The notes under the pieces are model-generated. The model worked only from the letters and a program-made list of their open reading frames with translations, did no database searches and was not told the origin of the DNA. Positions 44,301 through 53,115 of a stretch of DNA of 64,000 bases are shown one piece after another (the stretch's first letter is position 1; every line of letters begins with the position of its first letter). A program made the position numbers and the translations under genes. The stretch comes from Pythium myriotylum (lineage: Eukaryota; Oomycota; Peronosporomycetes; Pythiales; Pythiaceae). The stretch is from NCBI GenBank assembly GCA_023091665.1, contig JALJCQ010000008.1:806001-870000 (forward strand). Reading direction: 5' to 3'.

Positions 44301-45017
44301 ACGAGGGTCAGCTGCCACACTGCCGCCCGTCTTCTTGCCCCTGAAGTTGTTATCATACTGAACGACTTCAGCCCAGACGGCATCGTGAGCCTCAAGAACG
44401 GCTGGAGCACAAGTGAGTTCGCCCGGGGCATTATCGGCTATTCGCTGGAAGCTGGTCGGCGCGGCCCCTGCACACGAGAAGCAGCGCCGCAGGATTGTTC
44501 TTTCGCCTCGGTCCTCCGCGGCAAAGCCTGTTATCGGGACGGGACGAGTGCAGCAGATGCAGAACCAGGCGTCAACGAGGCCTACTGAGGGGATATGCAC
44601 AGGCGCAGCCTTGCATCGCACACACAGCTCATCAGGCGCCGCTTGCGCCGCTAGCGAGGCAAACGGTGACACGAAGACTTCGCTGGCGCTAGACTCAGGC
44701 TTCTGCTCGGGCACGCCTGGATCTTCGCCGGCGACAGGCTGCGCGAGTGTGAGCGACAAGATGTTGTTCCAGCCTTCTGCTTGGGTGACGGTCTCTGGCG
44801 GTGCGTTCGATGACTCGACCGGCGCGACCGAACGCGTCGGCGGCACGACGAGCGGCACCGCCTGCGCCAAGTACTCGTCGGCGGCGCGGCGGAGCGCGCT
44901 CTCGTCGACGGAGAACTGCTGCGAGTTGCTCCAGAGATCCGAGAGCGGCTCGACCTCCGCGGCGGCGGCGGCGCGGCGCGGAGTCGGCGCGCGAGGCTTG
45001 CTCTTGGTGCGTGCCAT
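41301..45017 (-). CDS. Three-module seven-cysteine protein with RS tail, member 4
   Basis: The largest member of the cluster family, 1238 residues, intronless. In order: basic/Ala-rich N-terminus, WNNIL (W83), SPFASL (117-122), cysteine module 1 (C132, C135, C153, C155, C156, C179, C182), a helical stretch with KQAAKYKSDRQNIAKEAGEV, module 2 (C356, C359, C378, C380, C381, C400, C403), a coiled-coil-like segment (EVKDDIKRLRSELKSLNRKH), a Ser/Pro/Gln-rich disordered region, module 3 from about C820, a helical domain (YEDRVGIEDGLKKALEEQLN), and a C-terminal tail of about 200 residues dominated by SR/RS dipeptides. RS tails are typical of splicing and nuclear-speckle proteins. The start at 45017 (MARTKSKPRAP) is preferred to the longer open frame because upstream residues are not conserved-looking. 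Zinc binding and nuclear location are inferences. Confidence 0.8.
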   Translation of the reverse strand: MARTKSKPRAPTPRRAAAAAEVEPLSDLWSNSQQFSVDESALRRAADEYLAQAVPLVVPPTRSVAPVESSNAPPETVTQAEGWNNILSLTLAQPVAGEDPGVPEQKPESSASEVFVSPFASLAAQAAPDELCVRCKAAPVHIPSVGLVDAWFCICCTRPVPITGFAAEDRGERTILRRCFSCAGAAPTSFQRIADNAPGELTCAPAVLEAHDAVWAEVVQYDNNFRGKKTGGSVAADPRLERLAKQAAKYKSDRQNIAKEAGEVYKQGDRGDRRKDLFIEWLVIEHRRVAVWKKKTMQYYTLLAKRKVAISDATLALMVLAGLNPCLPKPSQAAVSRENATTNVGVTVEEEKTVECFGCKAVLSWTQPTSYSTDLEGCHCCRRRLLTADIVQKRDEVPICSTCSPKQGTGKRPEIAVTSAKVVLIMSIGLNLLAQNVPSERYQTRIKEVKDDIKRLRSELKSLNRKHRKQLSQGKVSVKACRRMFNEANGLLDARVLVARSLVGIVLELAVAGKSRIPAQFEVLVHDLFRGVKSTSVHDLLLKCRQDADPAPEPQRTEPESISSVGAPSAPSKVKPLIPIKRAFGCRRTPNVIPVVHPNKQSKSQESHPNSSASAQPISHPNVFFESLVHQQSPMASTTNIKSNSSKQAPIPRLPPFPNDGNSLPPQHGCTHNSQQIISTRNPQESPTSHSLPPSLPTAAARMSESVNHQQYHHSTAAVPDKKEPVQTHQFPSFPAAARYTEVPTKNPPIPPARVAAREDHELIKPHISAGQTQVSLATTSQFHNNDRKASVLNAPASAGKSTIISPVQSTTTEAAVDSCDRCSATLTPPKPGVGIAMCDCCMQVLPPSLFTASGRKELCNSCMDRHQEMLVSTSNWPKRWSHQEFNKAIAASEEIWKSVDVHKPGWPKDVLDKFRSLTMEVHRWRSRRKYASKFHCDQVARGNTPVWMGKKMYEDRVGIEDGLKKALEEQLNALGAAFIERKIKLPKHLLKVLEFEKKSLCSKDSNIPKETTELTNSVISKPSRYSKHTAPAAVMTRKIPEKHDSRIQSSPVCGSSVDSHRDAKVSYSRTQHRRSRSRSLSLDRGTSALTEPSSFRPTHKRRSRSRSYSRSRSRSRSKRESKSNSESRGRSRSRSRSKRESRSNSRSRGRSRSRSIPRRRSRSRSRPRARESSQYRTRSRSSDSSQSRSPSSRRSRSRSRSTRQYLTNRRKGSRSRSRSYSSDRRELRRRRHSPSRT

Positions 45018-45204
45018 CGAGACGCCGCCACTCGATGTCCAGGTGATACCGTGGTTAAGAACCGATGAATGGGAGTTCTTACCGACCCGTTTATAGAAAG
45101 AACACTGGTTACATAACAGATACAGAGTTTTTTGAAACGGGATGTACTGCAATTGGGTTATCGCTGTCCAAACATGGCTACACTACACAGCAGGGCGCGC
45201 TCGC

Positions 45205-46902
45205 TTACTTCTTGTGGCAGCCCGTGCCGCCGACGATGCGGAGGCACTTGGTGCTCGGGTAGATGGACATGATGTTGACCATGACGGCCCAGGCGAGCGC
45301 GAAGCTGAGGTAGAAGGCCGTGATGGCGCCGAGGATCTTGCTCTTGCCGCCCTTGGCCTTGAGCTCCTGGGTCTCCTTCTTCTGCGGTGGCAAAAGCGGT
45401 AGCCAAAGAAGACCGGCGAGGTTCACACCGTACGCGATGAGCAGCGTGTAGGTCACCTGCCAACGGACGTGGTGGGTGTCCGTCTTAACAAACGCCGAGC
45501 CAACATCGAACTGGGCATCCACGTTCTTCGTGATCGTACTGGCAACAGTCGAGGACATGTTCGAGACCGTCGTGAGCAGCCCATACACTGCTCCTTCGTT
45601 GCCCTCACCAGCAAGTTCGACGACGACGTAGAGCGCGATGATAAACCCGATGCTCGACGGCAAGTTCTCAAGAATCGGTGGGCCGAGCCAGAACCACTGG
45701 CTACGCTCAACGTCCCACGTCGTGAGAAGCGTCGTGAGCGCGTCGATGATCGTCACACCGAAAATAGTGACTGCGTGCATCCATCGCCAGTTCCAGTGGA
45801 GACCCCACTTGCCCGTAACCACGAGCATAATGCCGAACATCGCGTGGCTGAACATAGTCGACAAGGACTGGTTGAGCGGCGTGACCTTGGCCCAGTACGA
45901 GGCCATAGGCGACGATGCCGTGTAAGTGAAGTTCTCAAACAGTCCCGAGAAGAACTTGTACGCCACAACCTGGTACATCGCGCGCGACTGCAGCAGCTCC
46001 CAGAATTCGTTGATGTAGCTCTTGATGTCAACACCAGGATGCTTCTCTTCCTTGAGGTAGAACCACGTCGCCGGAATGACGGGAATGGTGCAGATTGCGA
46101 GGATGAGCATGACTTGAGGGAACGTGAGCGACCAGTCAAAGTCCCCGCCGTAGTCTTTACCGTTGAAGAAGATGCCAGTGAGGACGTTAGAAAGCGTCTG
46201 GAAGACCGTGCGGATCGTGTAGATTGTGGTTTGCGTTGTGCCTCGCACAGCTTCAGGCTCGCGCTGGGCCAGCTCGACAGTGACGGCATCGGCTGCAACA
46301 TCAGCACCAACATAGCCAACGGCAGCAAGCATCATCAGAATAATAAACTTGCCACCTCGGTCCGGTGCTGTCTTGTCAATCCCAGTCGCCCAGTCCTCCG
46401 CCGTGTAGTTGGCGACGGCCTTTGTGCGCAGAGCGTGGTCGATATAGTACGGCTTGCCGACCTTAGAGCTAGCCATGATCAGAAGCGCAACGGAGCACAG
46501 CGTCCAGCCGATGATCATGAACGGGCGGCGACGGTAGCCGAAGATCGGTATGCAGTCTGAGAGGATACCGTAGAAGACCTTGAACGACCAGGGGATCGTG
46601 ACCAGCACCTTGGCCGAAAGAATCTGGGTGCCCTCCATGTTCAAGTACTGCTGGAGAATAGGGTAAACGACCGCGGGCAACGTTCCGTAGACCATGCCGA
46701 CCGCTGCGTACTGGAAAGCGAGACCGATGTAGTCGCGACTCCAAATGTTGGGGCGGCCACCGGCGCGCAGAGCACCACCTTCGAACCCTCCTTCAATATC
46801 CTGGGGAGTCTTGGCTTCCGCGTAGCCGTTGGCTTTCTTGGACGCCGAGGAGATGTACGACAAGCGCTCAACCACATCGAGCTGCGGGACGGGCGGAGCC
46901 AT
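45205..46902 (-). CDS. Folate-biopterin transporter (BT1/FBT) family
   Basis: A 565-residue intronless polytopic membrane protein of the major facilitator superfamily, BT1 branch. The start at 46902 follows an initiator element by about 50 bases. About 12 membrane segments can be seen, with the family blocks PWSFKVFYGILSDCIPIFGY followed by RRRPFMIIGW, the DVAADAVTVELAQREPEAVR stretch in the fourth-fifth span, and GNEGAVYGLLTTVSNMSSTV near the end. BT1 proteins move folates or pterins in Leishmania and plastids, but many oomycete members have no assigned substrate. The C-terminus ends in a lumenal/extracellular cysteine pair (KCLRIVGGTGC). GC-ended codons suggest good expression. It lies tail-in towards the cysteine-module gene. 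Confidence 0.92.
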   Translation of the reverse strand: MAPPVPQLDVVERLSYISSASKKANGYAEAKTPQDIEGGFEGGALRAGGRPNIWSRDYIGLAFQYAAVGMVYGTLPAVVYPILQQYLNMEGTQILSAKVLVTIPWSFKVFYGILSDCIPIFGYRRRPFMIIGWTLCSVALLIMASSKVGKPYYIDHALRTKAVANYTAEDWATGIDKTAPDRGGKFIILMMLAAVGYVGADVAADAVTVELAQREPEAVRGTTQTTIYTIRTVFQTLSNVLTGIFFNGKDYGGDFDWSLTFPQVMLILAICTIPVIPATWFYLKEEKHPGVDIKSYINEFWELLQSRAMYQVVAYKFFSGLFENFTYTASSPMASYWAKVTPLNQSLSTMFSHAMFGIMLVVTGKWGLHWNWRWMHAVTIFGVTIIDALTTLLTTWDVERSQWFWLGPPILENLPSSIGFIIALYVVVELAGEGNEGAVYGLLTTVSNMSSTVASTITKNVDAQFDVGSAFVKTDTHHVRWQVTYTLLIAYGVNLAGLLWLPLLPPQKKETQELKAKGGKSKILGAITAFYLSFALAWAVMVNIMSIYPSTKCLRIVGGTGCHKK

Positions 46903-46950
46903 CGTTGCGAGGGCGTTTCTCGGGGCTCTGGGACTTGGGTGCGAAGGCGC

Positions 46951-46964
46951 AGATTGGAGAATGG
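46951..46964 (-). promoter_or_regulatory. Oomycete initiator (Inr)-like element
   Basis: Minus-strand CCATTCTCCAATCT resembles the core TCATTYYNCAWTTT with two mismatches, 49-62 bases before the transporter ATG at 46902. Confidence 0.4.
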
Positions 46965-48390
46965 TGATACACACTTGTGCCGAGTCAGCAGATTGGTCGA
47001 TCTTCTCTCGTGGTCAGCAAGTCGCTCTACCACGAGATGTGATCCAGCCAGAGAGCGATGGTGATTAAGACCCCGCGTGAGTGCGGTGCACGGACGGGAT
47101 CAGCGTGCCCCCGTTGCACACGAAAAGATCCACCCATCGAACAAAGTCCAGCCCACATTGAATGGCAATCAAACTCAAGCGAGATCGCACGCTAGCGAGA
47201 GACGAGCCACTTCAGGGCTTGTCAACTGTCTGTCAGTTGGGATGGCTGAAGCACCAGGCGATTTGCCATAAGATTTGCCAAAATCTGCGTTGATTGCCCC
47301 CTTCTCTTCCTGTCCTTCCCCCTATTTCATCCTGAATCCACAGAAGCTCAATGGGTGAGATGGAACGTACACTAAGACAAAGCCTGTTTTACATGCGGGA
47401 ACCTCAGTGCGAACCCTTCGCACAACCTAACTCTACACGATGGCAGTACATTGTAAAGAGGCTCTCTCGTTCGACGACCAGCTTTATCAATACGTAGCTA
47501 GCACCGAATTGGTCCTCTAAGGAATTCCCGGTCACGAACAGGCTGATGGTGCATCGAATCAAGATCCCTGGCTCTGCTGGATCTGTTTTGAGCCGGGTTT
47601 CAATCCGAGACAAGACTTCCTCACGTGGTGCGACAGGGCGTGTTGGCAGTGTGGCCTGTCCCATGAGTTTCTCCACGCGGATCGATCGGGCTCATGGATT
47701 GGTCGAGAGGCCACGGCAGAAGACCCGTACAGCCAATGGAATCTCTCAAACGCTATGACAATGGGCGACTACCACAGAAGAGTCCTTGCTATGCAATATT
47801 GGTGGTGACGTCGCTGACGGTTTACTTTGGATAAGGATCCAAGGCGAGTGTACGTTCGGGGCAACAGGAGGTGCTTTGCTGAACCTTCGCAGGACAAGCG
47901 GCTGCCTTTTTTAAAGCCATTGGACAGCCCACTATGTCGACTCGACAGGCTTCCAGATATACAGTGCGAAGAACCATGGGTGGTTGGCCAAACCGCTACC
48001 GATCCACAACATCTTCCTCCAGGATCGGTCGAGTCGCATTTCGAGGCTTCGGCCTTCTAACGTCTCTTTGTCAGCGGTACAGTACAGTCTGTAGTAAGGG
48101 GGCAATGGACACCATATTCAACTCAATCCTGGAAGGGGATCGGGCTGAAACGCATATGTGACTTCAAGCATACCTGGAGAGAACAGTGCCAATACATAGA
48201 GCATCGAAGTCATTGTGTCAAGATGCTAGAGACTACCAGTGATTAATCGCGACAATATCTACGGGCAATATGGGAAAGACGAGCTCCATTTAATGTCCAG
48301 GGAAATTAACCAGATTCGTTGTGATTGGGGACAAATGGCAGTGGCCACTTGCATAGGTTACAGTACGTAGAGCGATGCTTAGTCAGCAAG

Positions 48391-48431
48391 AACCTGCGGA
48401 GTTGTAAGCATTGCTTAGAACACCGCAGGTT
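48391..48431. repeat. Imperfect 20-bp inverted repeat
   Basis: Arms 48391-48410 (AACCTGCGGAGTTGTAAGCA) and 48412-48431 are complementary at 18 of 20 positions around a single-base centre, so the whole is a near-perfect palindrome. Confidence 0.7.
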
Positions 48432-48679
48432 TCTCGTTCTTCGCAATTCGTTGCATTCAGGGTGCGGATCTGGTAGCGTACCCAAGAGTAATGTGGAAGG
48501 AAGCTGGCTCTTGCTTCTTGCCGAGATGGTTGCGTGTAAGAACTGTGGCCACCAGGAGACTGAACACAAGAAGAGAAACTGATCTTGCGCGGCGTTCGGA
48601 CATTGGCGTTGCAACTCAATGACAGCAATATTCACCTATCCGTCCATCCGACGATGGCCACCCCAGCCCACTAGCAGTT

Positions 48680-48726
48680 GCAGCTCAACTTGGTGGTCAT
48701 GTAACATTGCCACCAAGTTGAGCTGC
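48680..48726. repeat. Perfect 17-bp inverted repeat, 13-base loop
   Basis: Left arm GCAGCTCAACTTGGTGG at 48680-48696, loop 48697-48709, right arm 48710-48726. The arms are perfectly complementary. No attached coding sequence; could be a fold-back element end or a cruciform-forming site. Confidence 0.8.
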
Positions 48727-49616
48727 GAAGTCCCACATGTGCTATTATTAGGATGTCAAGTTGAGTCTAAAAGTCTTCGATTGCATCAGCGCGAGTGCAA
48801 GGTCCAAGTACATTAAGATATCGAGCATGAAATGCAGAGTAGCAAGCTGGGCTTGCTACCGCGGCGCAACGAAGTCTATACTAACACCGTTGCGAACTAT
48901 CCTCTATGACGTACCCGAGTCTACCGACCTGTTGATTATCCAATAGATCGCTTCATTTCTAGAAGGAGCGGCATCACTCGCTTAACGAACTGTAACATTC
49001 AGAAGTAATGGTCGACTGGAGAGATTTATAATCTCGCTGGTTCACACTACCGGTACTGTATCACTGTATTTCCTTGCCATCTGCAAAAGAGTTCGCTTCT
49101 GGTAGCCGTAAGACTTGGACAGACCTCAAGAAAGGGGTAATGAACTCATAGTTCGATACCTAGATAAGCGATTTGGCTTGCGGCTTGCGCGAGAATGCCA
49201 TGATTATGCATAAGCTTATACTTCTGCAACGGTAACTAGCATAGAGCTCCAGCTATTATAGTACAGTAATTGCGCTCATTAGACTTCACTTTCACTGTCA
49301 TTGTACTTCTGCACGCTGAAACCATCCAAATCAATCGATTTAGCACGGTGCATGGGTCTGAACGAGTTCGATCGCAAGTCGATGTTCGCAGTGTGTCGTT
49401 CAAAAAGGACGCTAATACTTCCGTCTGCTTAATCTTCTTCCACATTTGCCGCCCAGAGCAACAACTGATTGTGCAAGAATTTGTCGTGCAAACCGCAGTC
49501 TGCGTGGAAGCCAGACAATGTGAGAGTCGAGGCCCAAGGAGCAACTATTCGCTAACGCAGGTGGAGCCCCACCTCGCGATTATGGAACGCCGGGAAGACC
49601 CGCAAATCACCCGGCA

Positions 49617-49641
49617 TTCGAATCTTCCCTCAAGATTCGAA
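49617..49641. repeat. Short perfect 10-bp inverted repeat followed by direct repeat
   Basis: TTCGAATCTT (49617-49626), loop CCCTC, AAGATTCGAA (49632-49641), immediately followed by two copies of AACTTGAGT. It is short enough to be chance. Confidence 0.5.
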
Positions 49642-49843
49642 CTTGAGTGAACTTGAGTACAGTATATCTGAGACGAGTGCAAGGGTCGCAGATTCCAAAG
49701 ATCTCGTCAAGTCCTGTCTTTCTTGCGGTCATCATCGAGCCCGGTCTCTACGGAAACGGACAGACCATCGGAAGAAGATTCGAATACCGCGCGGCGAATC
49801 CCAAACAGAGCTGAAACACCACTGCCAGCCAAGCACCTGCCTG

Positions 49844-49860
49844 TCAGTCTTGGATTTTCC
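49844..49860 (+). promoter_or_regulatory. Oomycete initiator (Inr)-like element
   Basis: TCAGTCTTGGATTTTCC fits the initiator core with a few mismatches and ends in an ATTTTCC flank, the usual flanking promoter motif type. Only 15-31 bases before the phosphatase ATG. Confidence 0.4.
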
Positions 49861-49874
49861 CTGAAGCGGCGACC

Positions 49875-50939
49875 ATGCGAGCAGCTGGCATGTTTCGATC
49901 TGGTGTCCTCCTCGCAGCGTACCTCACATTCACCGCGTACTCACAGCCAGTGACGCCAACCTGTGGCGATGCGGGGGCAGTGACACCTTTTCCTACTACA
50001 ACAAATGGAACACCATCGGTTCCCGCGCGAACTGCATGTACAATCAATGTCGACCCGAACGACAAGCACAAGATCCATCTCGGATGTGAGAAGACTGACC
50101 GAGTACGTTTCATTGGCCTGGGTGACTGGGGAGAGGAATTCATCGCGCCATACGTCCTCGGTGTTCGCGATGGCGTCATCAAGGAGGCAAAGGCCAACTC
50201 GTACGACTTCCTCTTAGCCGTCGGGGACAACTTTTACAATTACGGTGTTGCGAACGTCACTGATGATATCTGGCGTACATTCTGGCTCGAGCGCTGGCAA
50301 ATTGGGACAAACCTCACGTTGCCATGGATCGCTTTCTTGGGAAACCACGATTGGTACGGAAACGGCGATGCTCAGATCGAGTTCGGCACAAGCAAGCAGA
50401 AGGGATCTGAGTACTGGGTCATGCCCAGTAAGTACTACAGTATTGACGCGACGGTTGCATCGGGGAAGAAAGCCAAGATCACAGTTGTCGACACTCAGAC
50501 GCTCGTCTCCGACGAAGATTTTGCTTGGGCTGAAAACGAGTACAACGATCGCACAGCTGAATTCGTGATTGCTGCGGGCCACCACCACATCTACTCAGCT
50601 GCGAAGGCTGGCGATAACTCCACTGCAGGCATGGTCCGCCTTCGGGACACGATCGAGGCGAATCCCAACGTCAAGGCATACCTATGCGGCCACGAACATG
50701 ATATGCAATTCCTCCAGCACAACAATACCGATTATTTCATGTTTGGCGGAGGTGGCCGTACGATCGACGAGGCCGAGGTTGGTCCTGGGTCCAAGGCAAG
50801 CACGGTCTACTTCAAGAAGAAGTACGGTTTCTCCACGTTTGATATTGACCCGACCACGCGTACGGTAACGGTCACATACCATGTCTTCAACAACGAAGGC
50901 GTGGAGATCGATACGCCAGTGTTTACACGCCACTACTGA
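49875..50939 (+). CDS. Secreted purple acid phosphatase (TRAP type)
   Basis: A 354-residue metallophosphoesterase of the small, ACP5-like class. It has a signal peptide (MRAAGMFRSGVLLAAYLTFT then AYSQP). The metal-binding blocks are all present: GLGDWG (D84), LAVGDNFYNYG (D118, Y121, the tyrosine giving the purple Fe(III) charge transfer), LGNHDWYG (N157, H158), AGHHHIYS (about H236-H238) and CGHEHDMQF (H273, H275). Two extra cysteines near the N-terminus and N-glycosylation sequons (NVT, NLT, NST, NNT) fit a secreted enzyme hydrolysing phosphomonoesters at acid pH. Intronless. The 'HHH' in the fourth block differs from the mammalian GHYPV form but keeps the ligand. Confidence 0.95.
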   Translation: MRAAGMFRSGVLLAAYLTFTAYSQPVTPTCGDAGAVTPFPTTTNGTPSVPARTACTINVDPNDKHKIHLGCEKTDRVRFIGLGDWGEEFIAPYVLGVRDGVIKEAKANSYDFLLAVGDNFYNYGVANVTDDIWRTFWLERWQIGTNLTLPWIAFLGNHDWYGNGDAQIEFGTSKQKGSEYWVMPSKYYSIDATVASGKKAKITVVDTQTLVSDEDFAWAENEYNDRTAEFVIAAGHHHIYSAAKAGDNSTAGMVRLRDTIEANPNVKAYLCGHEHDMQFLQHNNTDYFMFGGGGRTIDEAEVGPGSKASTVYFKKKYGFSTFDIDPTTRTVTVTYHVFNNEGVEIDTPVFTRHY

Positions 50940-51152
50940 GCAGTGCCTCCGTCCGACAGTGTCGTGTAATAAGAGTACACGATCAACAGATACTGTATTA
51001 CTTTCCATGTACTAGATTTAGCACAATACCTGTGACGTGTGTCCATTCCCATCCCGTGCGACGTGTGCAAAACGGAACTGTTGTCCCTTGTTCGATACGA
51101 GCTTGTCCCATCTGTTTCTTTCCATCGCAGCGGTTGGCGCCAAGGCGGAGGA

Positions 51153-53021
51153 ATGGGCGACTCGGGGAGCGACACGGAGACGGACGACGAGCTCCTCGAG
51201 CGCCTCCAGGCGAATCGGACGCACCGGAAGCACGCGCCGGACGCGCCTGCAGGCGGCGCAGTCGCCCCCGCGAAGTCCGAGCGAAGCGACCAGCGCGACG
51301 CAGCTGATCAGCAGAGTTTCGATGGCGACCCGCCAGCAGCGACGGCCGTGAGACAGCAAGAGACGGCTCGGCGAGATCAAGGAGCCAGTGGGTTTCCTGC
51401 GTTTCTCCTAAACAGTGTCGACGAGGAAGCGTCTGCACCAACGTCATCGACGCCGCCCCTGTCCATAGAAGACCACGCTCATCAAGCCGACTCTGCGATG
51501 GTCTTCAGTGATGACGATGAACCGCCTCGGTTTGATCCAGTAGATGAGGCGGCAACGCCAACCGGGAACCTAACAGCCCCGCTGCCGCCCTCTGAAGAGC
51601 CCTGCCATGCGCGTGATACTGAGCCAACGGTCGTCAGTGTCAAGCAAGATCAAAAGATCACCGAAGAGCCGATTGCACAAGCGCCACCCCAGCAGGCTGT
51701 ACCACGTGCCTCATTCACTGTGGCTCCCGACAGGGGGCAATTCATCTCCCCTTTTTCTTCTCTTGCCACTCAGTATCGCCCACCACCGCCGCCAGTCGTA
51801 GGAGCCCCTCCAAAATCTTACGTGCCTGGACATCCACTGGTCAATGCTCACTCACAGATTCAGTCCGAGACCCCGCCGCCAGCTTCGGCAGTCCGAATCA
51901 AGTGTTTCGCCTGCTCACGAATGCTGCCTCCTATCTCATCACCTATTCCGGTTGACGGTCACACGCCTTGTAGCTGTTGTCAGCGCTACTACATGAACGC
52001 CGTTACGCGAACGGACGGGTCGGGAGATCGGTTCTGCACGTCCTGTGTAGTCGCGACTACCCGAGCCGCGCCTTCAGCTGATCAACCTTCGGCCACTCTA
52101 CAGTCGGTCCCTCGACCTATGGACCTGCTACCTTCAGCCCCCCCTTCTCATCTTGCAGCGTCTCTAGCACATCAGACTGTCCAGTGCTCTCTGTGCAATG
52201 AACACGTCTGCCTGATTCCACCCAAGTCTGCCACCGACTGTTTGGTGTGTGAATGTTGTATGCACCCTATGTCTAAGACAGCGTTCTCGAAAAAGCAACG
52301 ACGACCCAGCCATCCAATGCGTCGCTGCCTAATATGCGTCACCTCAAAAACAAGACCTGCCAAGTTTGAGAACGTTCGCACCAAGAAACGCCTACGAACA
52401 GCAGTTCCAGCTTCAAATACAGCGATAGTTCAAGATTCAAGAACCTCTTCAACTGAAAGTGCAATTGAGCTTCAGTTTACGCCAGAAGAACGCCGAGAAA
52501 TGGAGATCGAGGTGCGCAACTACAAACTCGCAAAACGATCGATCAACCGTAGACGGATGGCAAATGATCTGCGTGGATCCACTCGAATCGAGTATGAGGC
52601 TCGACTTGCAGAGGAGGAAAGGAAGGTAGAGAAGGAGATGGCTATTGCGAGAAGGATAAACCCCATTCTTTTCGACGAACTCAGTCGTAAAATCAAGGTG
52701 AAGAGTGTGTCCGTCGCTCCACAAGACCGTGATAACACAAGCAAAAAAAAATCGACCAAGAGATCGCCCAAACAGCCGAAGCCTCCGAGGAAGTCTGCAT
52801 CTGCGACGCCGCAGAAACGGAAATCGAGCGAAGCCAGCGGATCGACTCCAGGAAAGCGACCCCGCGCGTCTGCCTCCACCGTTCCAACATCGGGGAAATC
52901 TTTAAACACCGTAGACTCTGAGCCACAGTCGCCAGTCGGAAAGCGTGTCGTTCCGACCCGCTCCCGCACTGGAGTAACCTCGAAGCCCATTGAGGTCATC
53001 GACCTCGTCGATAGCGATTGA
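51153..53021 (+). CDS. Two-module seven-cysteine protein, member 5
   Basis: A 622-residue intronless member of the cluster family. Acidic N-terminus (MGDSGSDTETDDELLERLQ), a Pro-rich disordered region, FISPFSSL at about residues 197-204, module 1 from C251 (C-FA-C, 18, C-S-C-C, 18, C-TS-C), module 2 from C345 (C-SL-C, 17, C-E-C-C, 22, C-LI-C) whose second half reads FSKKQRRPSHPMRRC, strongly like the Stc1 zinc module. A helical domain follows (LAKRSINRRRMANDLRG, RIEYEARLAEEERKVEKEMA), shared with member 6, then a Lys/Pro/Ser-rich tail ending in IEVIDLVDSD, a textbook SUMO-interaction-like motif at the very C-terminus. The start at 51153 is the first ATG leading into the acidic segment; the frame is open further upstream. 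Confidence 0.8.
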   Translation: MGDSGSDTETDDELLERLQANRTHRKHAPDAPAGGAVAPAKSERSDQRDAADQQSFDGDPPAATAVRQQETARRDQGASGFPAFLLNSVDEEASAPTSSTPPLSIEDHAHQADSAMVFSDDDEPPRFDPVDEAATPTGNLTAPLPPSEEPCHARDTEPTVVSVKQDQKITEEPIAQAPPQQAVPRASFTVAPDRGQFISPFSSLATQYRPPPPPVVGAPPKSYVPGHPLVNAHSQIQSETPPPASAVRIKCFACSRMLPPISSPIPVDGHTPCSCCQRYYMNAVTRTDGSGDRFCTSCVVATTRAAPSADQPSATLQSVPRPMDLLPSAPPSHLAASLAHQTVQCSLCNEHVCLIPPKSATDCLVCECCMHPMSKTAFSKKQRRPSHPMRRCLICVTSKTRPAKFENVRTKKRLRTAVPASNTAIVQDSRTSSTESAIELQFTPEERREMEIEVRNYKLAKRSINRRRMANDLRGSTRIEYEARLAEEERKVEKEMAIARRINPILFDELSRKIKVKSVSVAPQDRDNTSKKKSTKRSPKQPKPPRKSASATPQKRKSSEASGSTPGKRPRASASTVPTSGKSLNTVDSEPQSPVGKRVVPTRSRTGVTSKPIEVIDLVDSD

Positions 53022-53115
53022 GTTTCACACGTCACATAGAGCCTCTAATAAACGATATGAACCTCTGTCGTGAGCTCGACGCACCTCCTTGTCAACAGTC
53101 CGAGCAGGGTCAAGC

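Larger units (their letters stand above)
47070..49843. other. 2.8-kb gene-free region with hairpins
   Basis: No protein-coding gene is supported. Open frames are short, AT-richer than the flanks and without domains; one (about 48325-48582) has two CxxC pairs but no family match. Three inverted repeats lie here (48391-48431, 48680-48726, 49617-49641). Base composition falls below that of flanking genes, as expected of non-coding or decayed mobile DNA. Confidence 0.45.

Noticed and set aside
45469..46560. A 363-codon plus-strand frame opposite the folate-biopterin transporter
   Set aside because: His/Arg/Asp-rich translation typical of antisense reading through hydrophobic membrane-protein codons.
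48325..48582. Short frame with two CxxC pairs, considered as another cysteine-module relic
   Set aside because: It lacks the C-x-C-C centre and the correct spacing, and includes the palindrome at 48391; chance is more likely.
51039..51152. An upstream extension of member 5 with a CDVC motif (residues SIPIPCDVCKTEL)
   Set aside because: The region overlaps the short spacer after the phosphatase; its first codon is not ATG and the ATG at 51153 leads directly into the acidic N-terminus seen in other members.
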